Positions 35,262-45,664 of a DNA stretch of 64,000 bases are shown here, in pieces. The notes beneath the pieces are model-generated. The model saw only the letters and a list, made by a program, of their open reading frames with translations. It was not told the origin of the DNA and ran no database searches. The stretch lies in contig ARYC01018466.1 of NCBI GenBank assembly GCA_000711775.1, positions 1 to 64,000 of the forward strand, read 5' to 3'. This DNA is from Oxytricha trifallax. Taxonomy: Eukaryota > Ciliophora > Spirotrichea > Sporadotrichida > Oxytrichidae. Numbering within the stretch: the stretch's first letter is position 1; each line of letters begins with the position of its first letter. A program made the translations under genes and the position numbers.

Positions 35262-35911
35262 AGAAATTAGAGTCTTTATCATTATTAAATCATCAATAAT
35301 ATACTTTAGTAAATTGTAGTGGAACTTGCAAAATTATATAGACAATTGAATTATCAAATATTAGATATTAAATTAAAATTTAATTTAAAGTGTTTTAGTG
35401 ATAAACATTTGTGCCTTAATTCAGTATCAATTACCCAGATATAGTGATTAAGTCATTGTTACCATTCTTTAATCCCTTACTATAATCTTATATTTTTTAT
35501 TTAAGATAAATTAAATGATAAATATTTAACTCTTTCAAACACTTTCTCAAGTTACTATACTCAATAAATGAAGCATCTTTTTAGGTTTGCTCATTGTCGT
35601 CATCCTTGAAATTATTTACCTATCATTTATATTTATTCCTTTACAATTAAAATGATAAACATGGCTGTCTTCAATTTGCTTTAACTAATTATTATAATTG
35701 ACTTAATAAATGGAATAATAGAAGATAAAATTACCAGTTAACATCTTATCTTTAACCTCGATTATTTGACCTTTCTAATTTTTCAGCAGTTAGTTGCCAT
35801 TACGATTCTTGTGTTGATGATAAATAACTATAAATACTATATATTGAATATTAATGACATTTATTCTACAGACATATTTAATTAGTTACTCATTGTCTAT
35901 GAAGGGTTTAT
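35262..35911. other. AT-rich interval, only short coding-like scraps
   Basis: A 13-codon plus frame near 35574 and a few mixed patches, none interpretable. Otherwise AT-rich. Confidence 0.4.
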
Positions 35912-36250
35912 TCAATCTATACATATATTTTGAAGGAGTAACTTGTCGAAATTGCTTGCAATAATCTCAACATCTCTGTAAGACTTCTACACATCAAATA
36001 TTAGTGCCATTTTGCACTTGATTAAACGAACAAAATCATCAATATAATCTTTGCACTCATTAAATTATTATTTTTCTATCTAAAAATTAAGCTGATGAAT
36101 TAATTTTTCATTATAGTTGCTAAATCTTTTTAGAATCATCATTAAATTAAGAATTCCAACTTTCATTAACCAGTATAGTGTTTCTGGAAGAATATAGTTC
36201 ATACACTAACATGCAAAGCATTTTATTAAAGTAAAAGGTAAATGAATCAT
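35912..36250 (-). CDS. hypothetical protein, 112 aa, Cys motif then coiled coil
   Basis: Complete ORF (ATG at 36250, TGA complement 35912-35914), verified on all lines. N-terminal CFACQC (CxxCxC) suggests metal binding or a zinc-finger remnant, followed by a hydrophobic helix (YILPETLYWLMKVGILNL) and a charged helical half (QLNFQIEKQQFNECKDYIDD, FDVQKSYRDVEIIASNFDK). The C-terminal half shows clear purine-first codon usage. Resembles the B-box/coiled-coil layout of many ciliate proteins in outline only. Confidence 0.55.
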
Positions 36251-36329
36251 AAGTCTATATAAACTATTAATCTACTTAAGTAAATAAATATTTATAATAA
36301 ACATTAATTATATTCTAATACATAAAATA

Positions 36330-36520
36330 AAGAAATTAAAGGATAATTTGTTTTGAATGTATTAAGTACTTTTCTTGAATTTACTGAAGTGGAGATTGGT
36401 AATCTCATTCAATCATATTGTTATTTTAATATTATATATCAATCTTTTCTATATATCAGACAAAAACAATAAAAAATCTATTAAATTGTTATATAAACTA
36501 TCTTTTTAAGATAAGTGTGA
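36330..36520 (+). CDS. hypothetical protein exon
   Basis: Plus-strand frame of about 60 codons ending in TGA near 36520: KGQFVLNVLSTFLEFTEVEI, GNLIQSYCYFNIIYQSFLY. Divergent from the 112-aa ORF next to it (80 bp apart). No start codon; short, so moderate support only. Unrecognised. Confidence 0.4.
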
Positions 36521-36989
36521 TATTTCTAAGCCAGTCAAGTCAAAATTAAATACAACAGTTATCTATTGACAATATACTTATAAGTAAGTTTGTTGTAATT
36601 AATACTTTTAAATATGCATTGTAATAAGTGAATCACTACTGTCAAAAATTGCAATTTATTTACCAAACTCTTTATTAAAGGTATTTTGATTTTAATTAAT
36701 TAATTTAAAATTACATTTAGCTTAAAAGTACAAATAGAATAATTATATAATCTATAAATTATAAATTGAAAAAAACTAAACTGGTTCCTCAAAAAAAAAT
36801 TGATCCTAGAAAAACAAGACGTCTAAAAAGCTGATTATACATAGAGAGTCATGTTCAAAAAGCAAAATTCTTAAAGAAAATAAGTGCTTAATTGAATGTA
36901 GCTGACAAAATCTAAGTATACAAACTTAAAAACATAATTAATAGATTCAAATCAACAAAAAATAATAATTAAAGTAAATTAAATCATAA

Positions 36990-37318
36990 ATATACTAAAA
37001 ACAAAATTGCAAAAAATATTTCATATTATAATCTAAAAAGGGTATTAAAGAGGACAACTAAAATATTAATACGAATAACTTATTAAATCAATAGTAATTT
37101 GTCAAAAGGTAAAATTTGTGTTATTAAGTAAAATAGAACAGAAAACTTAGAAAGATAATAGAGGACATGTAAACAGTTCACAGTTGAAGATTGTACGATT
37201 TTTAAATTAATAAAATATAATTAAAATAATAATATAAATTTTTGTAATATTTACTATTCTACATATTAGGTTAAATCTTTGTACCCGTGCGTTAAAAAAC
37301 TTCTTAGATTTTGATACT
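36990..37318 (+). CDS. hypothetical protein exon
   Basis: Open plus-strand frame, about 105 codons, ending in TGA near 37318. The core at 37080-37200 looks coding: NLSKGKICVIKQNRTENLER, RTCKQFTVEDCTIFKLIK. Flanking parts are AT-rich. It ends about 180 bp before the TBE-A insertion. No start codon; unrecognised. Confidence 0.4.
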
Positions 37319-37498
37319 TAAAAATATATTTTTGACAATAATTATATTTTAAATATTTGTCAAGCAATTTAATAAATATAAATGGTACCGAGACAAGCCA
37401 CCTTCCAAGATCAGGCAAACATGTGTATTCTGGATCTCCAAAATACGGCACGCAAAAGAACACCATTCTATTGTGTGCTCGAGCATTTGCTCCACAGT
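37319..37498 (-). other. GC-richer flank left of TBE-A, unresolved
   Basis: About 115 bp (37381-37496) is richer in G+C than its surroundings and open in two minus frames: CGANARAHNRMVFFCVPYFG and, in phase with the TBE-C transposase across the insertion, VEQMLEHTIEWCSFACRILE. Neither matches the expected transposase continuation. It may be a small MDS or another older insertion joined to TBE-C. Confidence 0.35.
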
Positions 37499-37578
37499 CA
37501 AAACCCAAAACTCCTTAATGAGGTTTATAAGTGCTTTGATTTTTAGGGAATTTGTTATGGGTTGGGGTTATTAATTAA

Positions 37579-38645
37579 ATGCGAGACAAAAATAGCAAGC
37601 TTTTGGGGTCTATTTATGATGAAGAGTATATAGATTTAGTGTTTAAACTGCGCTATGGATGTGATATATACAGTGAATAAATCAAACCAGTACTAAACTA
37701 TAAGTCTATTGCACTACTCTTAAAGCGAAGTCCGTCAACTGTTCGCTCCCACTGTCTTATAGAACTATAATTAAAGCAATAGTAGCTAAATTCTAAGCCT
37801 AAGAGGTAGTCAAAGTTTCTATAGAAGCTTATTGAATATCTTATTAATGAGAAAACTTTGAAGTATTGGGCTCACTTTTCTTTAGAGGTCAAGGAGCTAA
37901 TATGTTTCATCGCTATTTCCCTGAGTTGAAGATCTCTGCATAGTCAATTGCTAACATTTATAAACGAAACGGTATCTCTTACAAAGGTGTGAATCGTATC
38001 AAGAGAGTGATTGATTTCACTCTGCCATTTTACAACAACAACTTAAATTATATTTATAATTAAATGCAGAGAGCCTAATAGAATAATATTAAGTTTATAC
38101 ATGCTGACGAGGCTGTGTTTACCTTCAACACTTTCATCTAGAAGTCTTGGTATAAGAGGCATAGTAATATAGAAGTATATGACTAGAAAGTCAAGGTATA
38201 AACAATGGCAATTCTTGGAGGTATTAGCGAGGATGCTGGTTTAGAAACCTATGTTATTCATCCTCGCTCTTTTAAGATAGAGCAGTATAATAAGTTCTTA
38301 GAGCAGCTGAGAGAGAAGTACCATGAATAAGAGATAATACTATTCGTTGATAATCTTTCTGTTCATAAGACAAAAGAAACAAGGAAGAGTTATGAACAAC
38401 TTAGAATAACACCAGTGTTCAACGTACCTTACAGTCCATAATTTAATGGAATTGAGTTCTACTGGGGTATATTAAAAGTTCATTACAAGAAACTGCTGCT
38501 ATACCACTTGATGCATGACCTACCTATCGATACAGTCGATATTATAAAAAATTCAGCCAAGAGAGTTGATAATTAGTCGGCATAAAAGTGTGCTAAAGAA
38601 TAGAGAGTGAATGTATATAATTAAGTTTTTTAGATAAGATAATGA
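37579..38645 (+). CDS. TBE-A transposase (42-kDa type), one frameshift
   Basis: ATG at 37579 (MRDKNSKLLGS), N-terminal helix-turn-helix region with SIALLLKRSPSTVRSHC, then the DDE catalytic core: first Asp in FIHADEAVFTFNTF (about 38097), AILGGISEDAGLETYVIHPR, second Asp in ILFVDNLSVHK (about 38340), third acidic residue as Glu in VPYSPQFNGIEFYW (about 38430-38465). Stop TGA 38643-38645. Gln coded by TAA/TAG. A single phase shift near 37895 (between HFSLEV and NMFHRYFPEL) breaks an otherwise intact gene. Cut-and-paste transposase; also implicated in IES excision in Oxytricha. Tail-to-tail with the 22-kDa gene, 9 bp apart. Confidence 0.92.
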
Positions 38646-38654
38646 ATCTATAAG

Positions 38655-39442
38655 TCACATTTAAAATTCTTTAGTAGGAGCTGGCTTCTCTTTCTTTTCT
38701 TCCTCTTAAAGCTTGCTTGGGCCTAGGTTTCTTATCTTGCTGCCAGCTCCAGCATTTATGTTCATTAACTCTGGAGGCTAAATATTTGAATAAAGTCTCT
38801 TGCTAACTTCATACTTTGTCTGTGACTTTCGCTCTCTGCGAAGCTTGCTCTATTCCTTCATCAAGAAGATGCCAATACCAGATTTTTCTCAAGAGTTAAG
38901 CTGCAAATCTTACTTGAAATATAATGGTGCTTCTGCAGCTCTGAGAGCTAGCTCTCACTTATCTTGTTCCCTTGCTTGTCCTTATCTTCTGAAGAGATTC
39001 TGTACATTTTCTTATGAGATTCTTGAATAATTTCTTTCAAGTAATTACCTTTGATTGTTGCAAGTATGCCAAAGAAATAATTTCTTTCAGGTAGTTTATT
39101 TGACAACTGCTTCTTAGTAGGCAGGTACTGCGAAACCTCTGGGTCGTTCATAGCATCATCATATAAGTTAGTCACTGAGATTTCTGGATAGTTTGGAATC
39201 TCTGCAAACTTTACATCTTAAGTTTTCAATGCTTTTTTCTCTTCACAGAGTATCGCTCTTAGAAATGAAATTTTAGTACCTTCCATTGTTTGCAGGAACA
39301 AACCAACTACATAGTCAAGATTAGTTACTATGAATTCATTACCTTGCTGCACCAGGTAGCGATGCAAATCCTCCTTGCTTCTATATCTTTGAATCAATTC
39401 TTGTGCTTGCACTCTTTTCATTGCATCATTCATTGACTCCAT
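38655..39442 (-). CDS. TBE-A 22-kDa-type protein, frameshifted
   Basis: ATG at 39442 (MESMNDAMKRVQAQELIQRY), RSKEDLHRYLVQQGNEF, ISFLRAILCEEKKALK, NDPEVSQYLPTKKQLSNKL, then C-terminal NINAGAGSKIRNLGP ending near 38655. Function of this TBE protein is unknown; the same gene is in TBE-B at 42526-43308. A phase change near 38890 breaks the C-terminal third. Conserved between two nested copies, so it is a true element gene. Confidence 0.85.
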
Positions 39443-40176
39443 CTTGTTTACAGATCTAAGAAATGATATTCAAATTTAAGTTTATTGATTTCAATTATAT
39501 ACCTCTGTAAAACTTACTATTAAATATGGGCATCCTATAGGAGGTCAACCTCTTAGAAGGATATGGAGAAGGTTTTGAGAACTGGTTTCAAACTTGAGAG
39601 ATTGATATCAATTTCTACTGTTATAGTTCCATATTTTTAAATTTAAATTGGTACGTACTTAATTAGGAGCAGCTCCTAAAATTCTAGTACTTAATTAGGA
39701 GCTTTAATTAATGATAGTACTTAATTAGGAGCACCCTAATTTTAATCATAAAATGACAAAATACCTCCTAAACGGTACGTACTTAATTAGGAGCACCTCC
39801 TAAATTGGTACGTGCTATAATCAACTTATTATTGAAAGTTAAAATGTTACTTTCTCACCAATATTTAGAGCTGGTTTGTCTCTTAGCACTCTTATATCTT
39901 CTCTAACACTCTTAAAACTTCCCTTGAAACTTGTAGGCTTGGAATGCTCTCATATAAGCTCTCAGTTATAGAGGCAGTTTTATAATTTTAAATTCAAATT
40001 TAAATATGAGCGCTAACATTTTAAGAAAAACAACAGCACTTCCATCAAACTAAACGAGACTTACCTTTGGCAGCAATAAAAAGTGTGATAGCTGCGAGAT
40101 GAACTCTCATAAAGAACTACCAGAGCTATCACTTGAGGTCTCTGTTATTAAAATAGAAATTAATAATAGAAAATAA

Positions 40177-43100
40177 ATGGCAAACAAGTGTGTGGGAGAC
40201 AGAGAGGAGGAGAAAGGTATTAATGAAATTCCTATACAAACTGAAGAAGCTGAAGTCTATTTTTGTGAGCTATGTGAGAGAGATTTCGCTCATACAGACA
40301 TAAGAAAGAGCATAGAGAAGCCAAGCCAACTGTATACTTAAAGCACGATAAAATCGACGGAAAGTATGATTCAAAACCCCAAAACCCCTTAGTGAGGTTT
40401 ATAAGTGCTTTGATTTGTAGTGTATTGTTGGGGTCTTATTGGGGTTAGTAGAGAAAACGCAGGTTTTTTGTGAATTTAATGAATATTTAATGAGTATTAT
40501 TGTATATAATTCAAACAAATTTTATCTGCTTATCTTTGTGGTACCTCTTGAATCTAGCTCTCTTGAGTGCTTCATGTATGTCTTCTAGCGATTATCTTGG
40601 ATAAGCTGGAGCTCTCACGATTATCATATCTACAAGCTTCTTAATTTCATTGCAGACATCTTCCTGTTGTATATGTTTAGAAGCCAAACTTATTGATTAT
40701 TTTTCGTGCTTTGTTCCAAAGTAAGACATATTTTCCATATCGCACTCTAAGATTATGGCAGCAACTGCCCATAAATCCCATTAAACAGAGCCATTAGTCC
40801 ACTTCTCCCTGATTGGAAAGTATCCTGGAGTGCCAAGCACCTTAGCCAAAGTCACAATTTCTTATCTTATTGCTCTATTGAAATCAATGACTACAATTTC
40901 TAAAGGACAGAGATTTAACATAACATTTTCAGGCTTCAAATCTCTATGTACATACCCAAGTTCATGGAGCTCTTAAACACCCTTAATCATTTCTGACAGT
41001 ATCTCATTTAAATCATCTGGGTATCTATTATGATAGAGATACTCTCTTAAAGTCATTTCAAACTTTTTCAGTCTTAATGCAACAAAGCCATGCCCAAGAA
41101 TAACTCCATCAAGTCTAAGCAAGTTCTTAAACTATTTTTTCTAAGCCTCCCTCGGTATTATGTATTCATTTGCAAATTCATTTTGATACTGCTCATTTTT
41201 AATGAGATATTTGAAAGGATATACTTTGTAAGCATACTCATCAACCACTATCAGCTTAGCCTTGTTTGACAAATCAAAATGCAAGTAATTTCAATACAGC
41301 TTTCAATATCAATTGCATTCAATGCAGGTATATACATAGCTCTCTCTTAAAGACATGCTATAAGAGTACCATTTGCTGGCTGATTCATTGATTCAAAACG
41401 CTTCTGCCTCTTGAGCCTTTCCTCCTGTTCTCTTTATGACTCAAGAGAATTATTTTTTCTTTTTAGCAGGTATAAGCTTTTAAGTTTCTTCATCTTTAAT
41501 TAGGAATTCACTTAAGTGGTGCTTTTGCATATGCCTCTTTACTTTGGCTGAGTGAGTATAAGACTTCATGCATGTTGTGCATTGGTACCTTCCATCCACT
41601 TTGTCATGTTTAAAATAAATCTTGGCTTTGCCAGAATGTACTTCTTTAATGTGCCTCTTCAAGCTCGACTCAGTTGAGAAGAAATTTTAGCAGTCTTCAC
41701 ATTAAAATATTTTAATTTTTTCAATTGGTTGCTGTTCCTTATCTTCCTCAACCAATTCAACTTATATTTAAACTCCTATCTCTGCACTCTACTTCTTGTT
41801 TTAAACTTATATTTTAAAGACCTCAGCTTCAAACTCTAGAGCTCTTAGCTCAACCTCCTTTTCAATATAAATTACTTCTGGTTTCTTGGAGGAGCCAAAG
41901 TTGAGTAATGATTGACCTGTTCCAAGAGAAACTGCCTTACGATTTAAGTTGGACTCCATGTTTAAATTCAAATTTAAATTTCTATTATAAAGCTCTAATA
42001 ACTATTCTGGCTATAGTCACTCTGTATAGGAGTTGATACGACAACAATTATGGTTGAATATAAGGTGTTAGAGATCATATTTATGCTTAGTTTATAAATA
42101 TAATTTTTCTAATTTCATACTTAATAATTTCGATTTAGGTACCAACCAAGTATAAAATCGAGTTGGTACTGGTACCAATTAGGTTTTGAACCATTTTGGA
42201 ACTTTTCCATTAAAACCTCATTAGTTTAAAACTTGGTACTAATTAAGTTTTGGTACTATTAAATTGGTACCAATTAAATTTAAACGAATTTAGTACCGGT
42301 ACTAATTAAATTTAAACAAATTTAGTACTAATTTAATGGAACTAAATTGATAATAATGGAGCTCCATCTCTAAAGTTTGATACAGCTTCTGCCAGCTTTC
42401 TCCACGTATCCTTACCAGGTTGACCTCCTATAAGATGCCCATATTTAATACTAAGATTTTTAACAGTAGGATCCAGAACTCTATATATTAAAATTTGAAA
42501 TTCAATAACAAGAGAAGGAACAAGGATGGAATCTATAAGTACTGCAATGAAAAGGGTTGAAGCTTAAGAAATGATCTCAAGATTTAGAAGCAAGGAAGAT
42601 CTCTATCGATACCTCACTCAGCATGGTAAGCATGTGACATATACTTAATCATATACTATAGTGGGTTTATACCTTCCAAATGGAAGGTACAAAATTTCAT
42701 TCTTAAAAGCTATACTCTGCGATGAGAAGAAAGCATTTAAAAACAATGAAATAAAGTTGATAGATATACCAAAATACAGAGATTTCAGCCACTAATCTCT
42801 ACGAGGATGCGATGAATGATGAAGAGTTGGTAGTTTATCTTCCTACCAAGAAACAACTATCCAACAAGCTTCCAAAAAGGAGATTCTTCTTTGGTATTCT
42901 TGGCACTTAAGAGAGAGTTATCTCAAAGAGATCATTGAAGAAGCTCACAAAAAACGCTACTCAATTTCTCCTGAAGATTAAAAGAAGCAAGGCATACTAA
43001 TAAGCGAGACCTGGCTCGCGAAGCTTAAGAAGCATCCTTACCTCTCTAGTAAGCATTGATTTAAACTTTATAGGGAAATCTGGGACTGGTATATTCCTAA

Positions 43101-45549
43101 TGAAAGAACATGCAAAGGTTCACAGAGAGAGAAAGTCATAGAAAATATATGAAGTTAGCAAGAGACTTTATAAAGATGTTTAAAAGCCAGATGAAATGAA
43201 TATAGATGCAGGTGCTGGCACTAAGAGAAGAAACATGGGCCCAGGCAAGCCATAAGAAGAGGAGAAGAAAGAGAAGCCAAATCCCTTTCTGGGTTAATTT
43301 AATATGTGAATATATTCATTCGTTTAAATCTAAAACTTATTTATAACATTCATTCTTCCCTCTCTAGCACAAATTGTTGTCTTATCTATGATCACTCTCT
43401 TACAGCTGCTTTGAATTAAGTCAACTGTATCGATCGGCAAGTCATGCATAAGATGATACAGCAGCAGCTTCTTGTAGTGAGTCTTGATTTAGCTCCAGTA
43501 GAATTCAATTCCATTAAATTAGGGGCTATAAGGAACGTTGTATACAGGAGTTATGTTTAACTCTTCATAAGCTTTCTTAGACTCCTTAGTCTTATGAACG
43601 GAAAGGTTATCAACAAACAAGATGATCTCTTGTTACTAAACTTCTCTCTGAGCTTATGTAGGAACTCTATATACTCTCGCTTAATAGAGCGAGGGTGAAT
43701 AACATAACTCTCTAAGCCTGAATCTTCACTTATACCAGCTAAAATTGCATGGGTGACTACCCTAACCTTTTAGTCATAAACTTCTATATTATCATACTTC
43801 TTAAACCAAGACTTATAAATAAAAGTGTTGAAGGTGAATACAGCTTCATCAACGTGTATGAACTTGATGTTATTAGTAATAGCCCTCTGCATTTAATCAT
43901 ATATATAGTTTAAATTATTACTATAAAATGGCACTGTAAAATCAATCACTCTCTTCACTCTGTTGAAAGCCTTGAAAGTAATACCATTTCTTCTATAAAT
44001 ATTGACTATAGTCTAAGGAGAGATACACATGTCAGGAAACTTGCGATGAAACATCACAGCTCGCTAGTCTAATGGAAAGTGTGCCCAATACTTCAAAGTC
44101 TCGAGTCCCAGAGGTAGTCAATATGATGCTGTTAGAACTTTTATTTTCTTGCAGGATGCTTTCAAGTGCCTGAATTAAAATGCTAAACAGCTAACATGCA
44201 GTGATACCTAACAGTAGAGGCACTCTTGTGTAGGAGCTTTGCTATAGCTGCATAATTCAGGAATGGTTTGACCAAATCTATATTAATACTCGTACCATAC
44301 CTAAGCTGAAACAGTAAATCTAAATATTTCTCATCATAAAAGACCCTAAAATTCGCAAATTTCTATTTCTCATATTGCAAATTGGCCTAATTTCTCTACT
44401 AACCCCAATAAGACCCCAACAATACCCTACAAATCAAAGCACTTTAAACCTCACTAAGGGTTTTGGGGTTTTGACTGCTTCGAGTTGCATAAGCAGAATG
44501 CTCATACAAGAGATTTAAGGAAACGTCTTTTAAAAGCTCACAAGAAAGACTTAGAAATTGAAAAGCATGAAGATGAATTGAAGCTACTAAACAATAGACA
44601 AGCAAGAGAATCTTCGAAAGTGGTAGAGCTCGAACAAGCTAGTAAATCAGAATATGTGAGGAAATCACGTAACCTACTAGTATCCGAAATCACAAAGATC
44701 ATGATTAAAATTCAATATAAAAAGATTCCTGTTCTGGCCTAAATTGACCTAGACACTTCACTTTAAAGCTACCTTATATTAGAAGACTCCTTTGATAAGA
44801 AAGTTATCAATGATCATCAATACGCATACAAGGTGTATCCCTTCAACTATCTCTTAAGTGATGATAAATATTAGATGGAGTTTACAAATGAGTATCAAGT
44901 ACTCACTCAAGCAAAGTTTAAAGAGTGTAGTTACTTAATCAAGCTCGATGCTATTCTCCTTGCCAAGGATCATGTTGCTTTTAGACTGCCACTATATGAA
45001 ATGACCCTCAGAGATTTCATTACTGATCAAAGGAATCATAAGTAACTTGCATAAATAGCAACTCAAACCTTATAAGGTATTAAAGAGCTTCATAAGTTAG
45101 GCTTTATTCATAGAGATTTGAAGCCAGAAAATATAATGATAAACTTCTCACCTGTAAGAGTAGCAATAATCGATTTCAACAGAGCCTAAAGAGTGGAAGT
45201 ATCAAGGCTTGGAACTGTAATGGGAACGCAAGGGTACTATCCAGAAAGAGAAGACTGGAGAGATGGAGACTTTTAGTGGGATGTGTGGGCTTTAGCAGCA
45301 ATAATAATAATAGAGTGCGATATGCCTCGCAATGAATACTACTCTACAAGATGCGAGAAATATGCTAAACAAAGAATAAAGCAATTTATTGACAAAACAA
45401 GAGTATCTCATTCAATGAAATAAATGGCAGAGTCAATAATAATTAAACCAAACTCAAGATCAGACATATCAATAGAGCAGATAGAGATGTGGTTAAGTAA
45501 GATAAACTTCAGACCTCTCCCACATGATCCAAAAGTGCATTTTGAGTGA
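40177..45549 (+). CDS. TBE-A zinc finger-protein kinase (57-kDa type), interrupted by TBE-B
   Basis: ATG at 40177 (MANKCVGDREEEKGINE), first C2H2-type finger FCELCERDFAHTD near 40261-40299, then TBE-B is inserted within the second finger (40372-44473). Coding resumes at 44474 with the rest of that finger (CFELHKQNAH), a Lys/Glu-rich linker, and a kinase-like domain: YAYKVYPFNYLL, IKELHKLGFIHRDLKPENIM (catalytic loop), VAIIDFNRAQR (DFN in place of DFG), GTQGYYPEREDW (activation loop), DVWALAA, to TGA 45547-45549. TBE kinases of this layout are known in Oxytricha; role in transposition unclear. Confidence 0.9.
40511..41959 (-). CDS. TBE-B zinc finger-protein kinase (57-kDa type)
   Basis: ATG at 41959 (MESNLNRKAVSLGTGQSLL), acidic stretch, two zinc fingers (CEDC...FSTESSLKRHIKEVH and CTTCMKSYTHSAKVKRHMQ), Lys-rich linker, then kinase-like domain with YAYKVYPFKYL, GVQELHELGYVHRDLKPENV, VVIDFNRAIR (again DFN not DFG), GTPGYFPIREKW, WDLWAVAAIILE, ending TGA (complement 40511-40513). 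Nearly continuous in ciliate code, with a break near 41280. Parallel to the split copy in TBE-A. Nuclear DNA-binding kinase is inferred from domains. Confidence 0.9.
42526..43308 (+). CDS. TBE-B 22-kDa-type protein, frameshifted
   Basis: ATG at 42526 (MESISTAMKRVEAQEMISRF), RSKEDLYRYLTQHGKH, YKISFLKAILCDEKKAFK, then after a phase change VYLPTKKQLSNKLPKRRF, LKKHPYLSSKH, LYREIWDWYIPNERTCK, MNIDAGAGTKRRNMGPG, ending TGA 43306-43308. Aligns along its length with the TBE-A copy. More than one frame break, so not translated as one protein. Function unknown. Confidence 0.85.
43310..44373 (-). CDS. TBE-B transposase, with frame breaks
   Basis: Starts near 44373 (MRNRNLRILGS, then a 1-nt shift to YDEKYLDLLFQLRYGTS), HTH region AIAKLLHKSASTVRYHC, catalytic blocks around 43850 (HVDEAVFTFNTF), 43720 (AGISEDSGLESYVIHPRS), 43610 (LFVDNLSVHKTK) and 43500 (YSPxFNGIEFYW). 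DDE-family transposase homologous to that of TBE-A. Several breaks show that it is not functional as it stands. The 3' end abuts the 22-kDa gene tail to tail. Confidence 0.85.
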
Positions 45550-45664
45550 TTAAATTAAATACATTTACTATAAATTTCACATTAAAACCTATTAATATCC
45601 CCAACTCCAAACAAATTCCCTATTAATCAAAGCACTTATTTTATGGGGTTTTGGGGTTTTGAGT

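Larger units (their letters stand above)
40372..44473 (-). mobile_element. TBE-B transposon nested in TBE-A, inverted
   Basis: Exactly 4102 bp, the canonical TBE length. Left end CAAAACCCCAAAACCCC, right end GGGTTTTGGGGTTTTG. Target duplication ATT (40369-40371) and ACT (44474-44476), an ANT site with one later substitution or imperfect copy. Gene order is the mirror image of TBE-A, so A and B lie in opposite orientation. It disrupts the kinase gene of A. The intact telomeric ends suggest it is the youngest of the three elements. Confidence 0.95.
37499..45661 (+). mobile_element. TBE-A transposon (Tc1/mariner superfamily), split by TBE-B
   Basis: Ends are inverted repeats beginning with telomere-like CAAAACCCAAAACTCC (left, slightly mutated) and ending GGGGTTTTGGGGTTTTG (right). 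Target duplication AGT at 37496-37498 and 45662-45664. Removing TBE-B (40372-44473 plus one TSD copy) leaves about 4.06 kb, the normal TBE size. Three genes: transposase (+), 22-kDa-type (-), zinc finger-kinase (+). It sits inside the older TBE-C. TBEs are germline-limited in Oxytricha and their transposases are needed for genome rearrangement there (established knowledge). Confidence 0.95.

Noticed and set aside
37496-45664. True telomeres or a chromosome breakage site at the C4A4 repeats
   Set aside because: The repeats lie at both ends of 4.1-kb elements, in inverted orientation, with 3-bp target duplications, as known for TBE transposon ends.
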